From: Flavobacterium flabelliforme
Lineage (GTDB): Bacteria; Bacteroidota; Bacteroidia; Flavobacteriales; Flavobacteriaceae
Direction of reading: 5' to 3'
NCBI RefSeq assembly: GCF_017948675.1
Contig: NZ_JAGFBU010000001.1
Location: 1,240,001-1,304,000 of the forward strand
Length of the DNA stretch: 64,000 bases
The position numbers and the translations under genes are program-made. Of this stretch, positions 61,545-64,000 are shown piece after piece (the stretch's first letter is position 1; every line of letters begins with the position of its first letter). A model generated the notes under the pieces. The model was not told the origin of the DNA and did not search any database. It was given only the letters and a program-made list of their open reading frames with translations.

Positions 61545-63290
61545 ATGAAAAAATATTTAGTAGCAATTGTCTTATTGGTATGCGGTTCTCTTAGTGCGCA
61601 AGTTCAATTTGAAGCTCGAGTTAGTAAAACTACAGTAGCCTTAAACGAAAGATTGCGTATTGACTTTATGATGAATGTTGATGGCGATAATTTTGTACAA
61701 CCTTCATTCGAGGGATTTAGAATTATTGCCGGACCTAGTCAGCAAGTGAGCCAATCATGGGTAAACGGAAGAAGCTCTTTTGAAAAAGCATATTCCTATT
61801 TTTTAGTGCCAAATCAAAAAGGAACATTTATTATTAAGCCTGCAGCCATAGAATATAATGGTCAAATTTATAGAACAGCGCCTATAAAAATTATCGTTAC
61901 TGCTGCTCAAGAACAGCCAAGAGATCCTAATGATACGCAACAAATAACTGCTGATGAAAATCTATATTTGGTTGCAGATGTATCCAAAGATAATTTGTAT
62001 GTAAACGAACCTACAACGGTAATTTACAAACTGTATTTTGCAAATGTTGGAATTTCTAATTTTAGAGAGTTAAGCAAGCCAAAATACAATGACTTTTGGA
62101 GTCAAAATATTGAAATTAAACAACTTGAAGCGGAGGAAGGATTGTTTAGAGGACAAAACTATCGCTACGTGGTACTCAAGAAAGTAGTTTTATATCCACA
62201 GAAATCAGGAAAACTTAAAATTGAGCCTTTATCATTAGAGATTGATGTGCAATTACCTTCCAATCGTAGGGATATGTTTGGTAGAATGGTGCTGACTGAA
62301 ACGAGCAAAAGAGTATCGGCCGGAACTAAGGTTATTAATGTAAAACCATTACCTGAAGCTGGAAAACCTGATAATTTTAGTGGTGCTGTAGGGAACTTTG
62401 ATTTTAAAGTAACGCCTTCTAAAAACAACTTAAAAAATGGCGAAAGTCTAGATTTAGTGGTAAGTGTAACCGGAAAAGGAAACTTAAAATTATTTAGTTT
62501 ACCAAAACCAGAAGTGCCTAATGCGCTAGAAATGTATGATGCTGTGCATAGCGAAGATATTAGTACTCCACTTTCTGGTATGAACGGAAAATCATCCGAT
62601 AGTTATACGATAGTTCCACAGTATAAAGGGAATTATCCCGTAAAACCATTGCAGTTTTCATATTTCGATTTGAGTTCAAAAACGTATAAAACCATTACTT
62701 CTCCTGAGATAATGATTAATGTTCTAGAAGGTGCTGTTCCTGTTGATTCGACATCAAATAAAGGTAATAAAAATAAAATTGCTGACATTGAACATTTCTC
62801 TTCTATTAAGAAAAAGACGCAATTGATTGCGATAGAAAAAAATGATTTCTTTGGTTCAAATTTATTCTTATTATTACTGTTTATACCGTTTTTACTTTTA
62901 CCATTAATTGTTTTATACAAGAATAAAAAAGAGGCCTTGGCTGGCGATATTAGTGGCAATAGAATTCGTATGAATAATAAATTGGCTAAAAAATATTTAT
63001 CAGAAGCCAAAAAACAAATTAAGAACAAAGAATTATTCTATATCGCATTAGAGAAAGCAATGCACAATTTTCTAAAGGCAAAATTACATATTGAAACCTC
63101 AGAAATGAGTAAAGATAATATTCAAGAGTTACTATTGTCTCGAAATGCGAATCAAGAAACCGTAAATGCGTTTATTGTATTGACAGAAAACTGCGAGGTT
63201 GCTCGTTATGCGCCTTCCTCAAGTGCTACAATACAACATGATTTTGATCAAGCAGTTTTAATAATCTCTGAATTAGAAAAACAGATATAA
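61545..63290 (+). CDS. batD: BatD, exported beta-rich membrane-anchored protein
   Basis: About 581 residues from ATG 61545 (MKKYLVAIVLLVCGSLSAQ, a signal peptide); a TTG nine codons upstream overlaps batC and is unlikely. Repeated immunoglobulin-like strands follow (VSKTTVALNERLRIDFMMNV, KDNLYVNEPTTVIYKLYFANVG, GESLDLVVSVTGKGNLKLFSLP), as in the BatD/DUF... oxygen-tolerance family. One membrane helix at about 438-457 (LFLLLLFIPFLLLPLIVLY) precedes a cytoplasmic helical tail (SEAKKQIKNKELFYIALEKAMHNFL). It is thought to scaffold the Bat complex. Confidence 0.93.
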   Translation: MKKYLVAIVLLVCGSLSAQVQFEARVSKTTVALNERLRIDFMMNVDGDNFVQPSFEGFRIIAGPSQQVSQSWVNGRSSFEKAYSYFLVPNQKGTFIIKPAAIEYNGQIYRTAPIKIIVTAAQEQPRDPNDTQQITADENLYLVADVSKDNLYVNEPTTVIYKLYFANVGISNFRELSKPKYNDFWSQNIEIKQLEAEEGLFRGQNYRYVVLKKVVLYPQKSGKLKIEPLSLEIDVQLPSNRRDMFGRMVLTETSKRVSAGTKVINVKPLPEAGKPDNFSGAVGNFDFKVTPSKNNLKNGESLDLVVSVTGKGNLKLFSLPKPEVPNALEMYDAVHSEDISTPLSGMNGKSSDSYTIVPQYKGNYPVKPLQFSYFDLSSKTYKTITSPEIMINVLEGAVPVDSTSNKGNKNKIADIEHFSSIKKKTQLIAIEKNDFFGSNLFLLLLFIPFLLLPLIVLYKNKKEALAGDISGNRIRMNNKLAKKYLSEAKKQIKNKELFYIALEKAMHNFLKAKLHIETSEMSKDNIQELLLSRNANQETVNAFIVLTENCEVARYAPSSSATIQHDFDQAVLIISELEKQI

Positions 63291-63396
63291 AGAATTAGCT
63301 ATTAAGTCTTAACATTTTAGTAAATACAAGTTATTTTTTAAAATTGAATATTTAAATAAATAGAGAAATAAAGTCTTTGTGGCAAAAAGAAATAAA

Positions 63397-64000
63397 ATGA
63401 AAAACATATTATACCTATTTTTACTTTCAACCCAATTTTTCTTTGCTCAAAATGGCTTCGAAAAAGGGAATACTCTTTATGAAAAAGGGAGTTATGCGGA
63501 TGCCGCTGTTGCGTATGAAAGTGTTTTAAACAGCAATCAACATTCTGCTGAGCTTTATTTTAATTTAGCCAATACCTATTACAAATTAAATAAAGTGGCT
63601 CCAGCTATTTATTACTACGAAAAAGCATTAGTGCTGAATCCAAAGGATCAGGAAAGCCAAAATAATTTAAAATTTGCGAATAAAAGAACCATCGATGAAA
63701 TCAAAGTTATTCCTAAAGTTGGCTTTGCTAAATTAGTTCGTGACTTTACAGGAATTTATCATTACAACACTTGGGCATGGGCAACCATAGGATTAGCAAC
63801 ATTATTTTTATTATTTTTTATAGGTTATTATTTTTTACAAATCACAGTATGGAAACGCCTATTTTTTATAGGAATGTTTCTAGCAATTTTACTCATGCTC
63901 ATAACAGTATCCTCAGCGATTTTTGAAAAAAAATATTTTGATACGGAGAAACCGGCAATTATTTTTGCAGAAATGGCTAATGTAAAAAGCGAACCTCGAG
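63397..64000 (+). CDS. batE: BatE, TPR membrane protein; runs off the right edge
   Basis: The first 201 codons are in the window from ATG 63397. The signal peptide is KNILYLFLLSTQFFFAQ. TPR-like units follow at about 20-95 (GNTLYEKGSYADAAVAYESVL, AELYFNLANTYYKL, YYYEKALVLNPKDQESQNNL). Two membrane helices come at about 128-145 and 153-172 (TWAWATIGLATLFLLFFIG, FIGMFLAILLMLITVSS). The frame is open to the window end, where an SH3-like C-terminal domain is expected. Last gene of the bat operon. A CTTTGTGGC word lies 18 bases upstream of the start. Confidence 0.9.
   Translation, partial: MKNILYLFLLSTQFFFAQNGFEKGNTLYEKGSYADAAVAYESVLNSNQHSAELYFNLANTYYKLNKVAPAIYYYEKALVLNPKDQESQNNLKFANKRTIDEIKVIPKVGFAKLVRDFTGIYHYNTWAWATIGLATLFLLFFIGYYFLQITVWKRLFFIGMFLAILLMLITVSSAIFEKKYFDTEKPAIIFAEMANVKSEPR

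Noticed and set aside
1..64000. CRISPR arrays, defence islands or prophage
   Set aside because: I saw no evenly spaced direct repeats, no cas, restriction or phage structural genes; the toxin-antitoxin pair and AlbA_2 protein alone do not make a defence island.

Overview
The window is AT-rich chromosomal DNA from a member of the Bacteroidota, almost certainly a Flavobacterium or a close relative. The evidence is the gene content: a complete SUF cluster with DUF2480, the MoxR/Bat aerotolerance operon, a TonB-dependent receptor paired with a DUF5689 lipoprotein, and a short-chain L-threonine dehydrogenase very like the one described from Flavobacterium frigidimaris. The promoters also have the Bacteroidota form TTG-N(about 19)-TAnnTTTG. 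No rRNA, CRISPR array, prophage or intact insertion sequence is visible. There is one tRNA (Asn).

Layout. 1-3.2 kb: the start of a PhoX-like lipoprotein gene, a solitary NUMOD4/HNH protein, tRNA-Asn with its own promoter and terminator, and the site-2 protease RseP. 3.4-7.1 kb: an OYE flavoenzyme, a Gfo/Idh/MocA dehydrogenase and an MFS transporter. 7.5-13.3 kb: a TonB-dependent receptor with its DUF5689 lipoprotein, an FKBP isomerase lipoprotein and a secreted protein. 13.5-15.8 kb: hflX and a DUF3078 protein, convergent. 15.8-26.1 kb: the suf region on the minus strand (IscA-like, sufB, sufC, sufD, sufS, sufE, SufT-like, DUF2480). It is interrupted by a YoeB-type toxin-antitoxin pair, a broken four-helix-bundle gene, a GxxExxY gene, a small lipoprotein, and a serine hydrolase on the opposite strand. 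26.3-34.7 kb: a DUF898 membrane protein coupled to an M48 protease, an MBL-fold hydrolase, S8 and M1 peptidases, and an FAD oxidoreductase.

34.8-38.4 kb is the most disturbed segment. A decayed copy of the last 140 bases of the threonine dehydrogenase gene lies about 2.5 kb from the intact gene. Between the two copies are a 5'-damaged metallopeptidase-like gene, a small lipoprotein and the tail of an IS1182-type transposase carrying a nonsense codon. 38.6-43.3 kb: mfd, then a REP-associated tyrosine transposase flanked on both sides by matching hairpins. 43.3-54.2 kb: ordinary metabolic genes (ACT-domain protein, YraN, LD-carboxypeptidase, 3-hydroxyanthranilate dioxygenase, ALDH7-type dehydrogenase, phosphoesterase, AlbA_2 protein, SDR, aldo/keto reductase), with two structured intergenic repeats. 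54.4-64.0 kb: the MoxR-DUF58-BatA-BatB-BatC-BatD-BatE operon, which runs off the right edge and has a second GxxExxY gene inserted between batA and batB.

No clearly new multi-gene system was found. The best leads are the threonine dehydrogenase 3'-end duplication with its cargo, the RAYT/REP unit, the small passenger genes lodged inside conserved operons, and the structured intergenic repeats.
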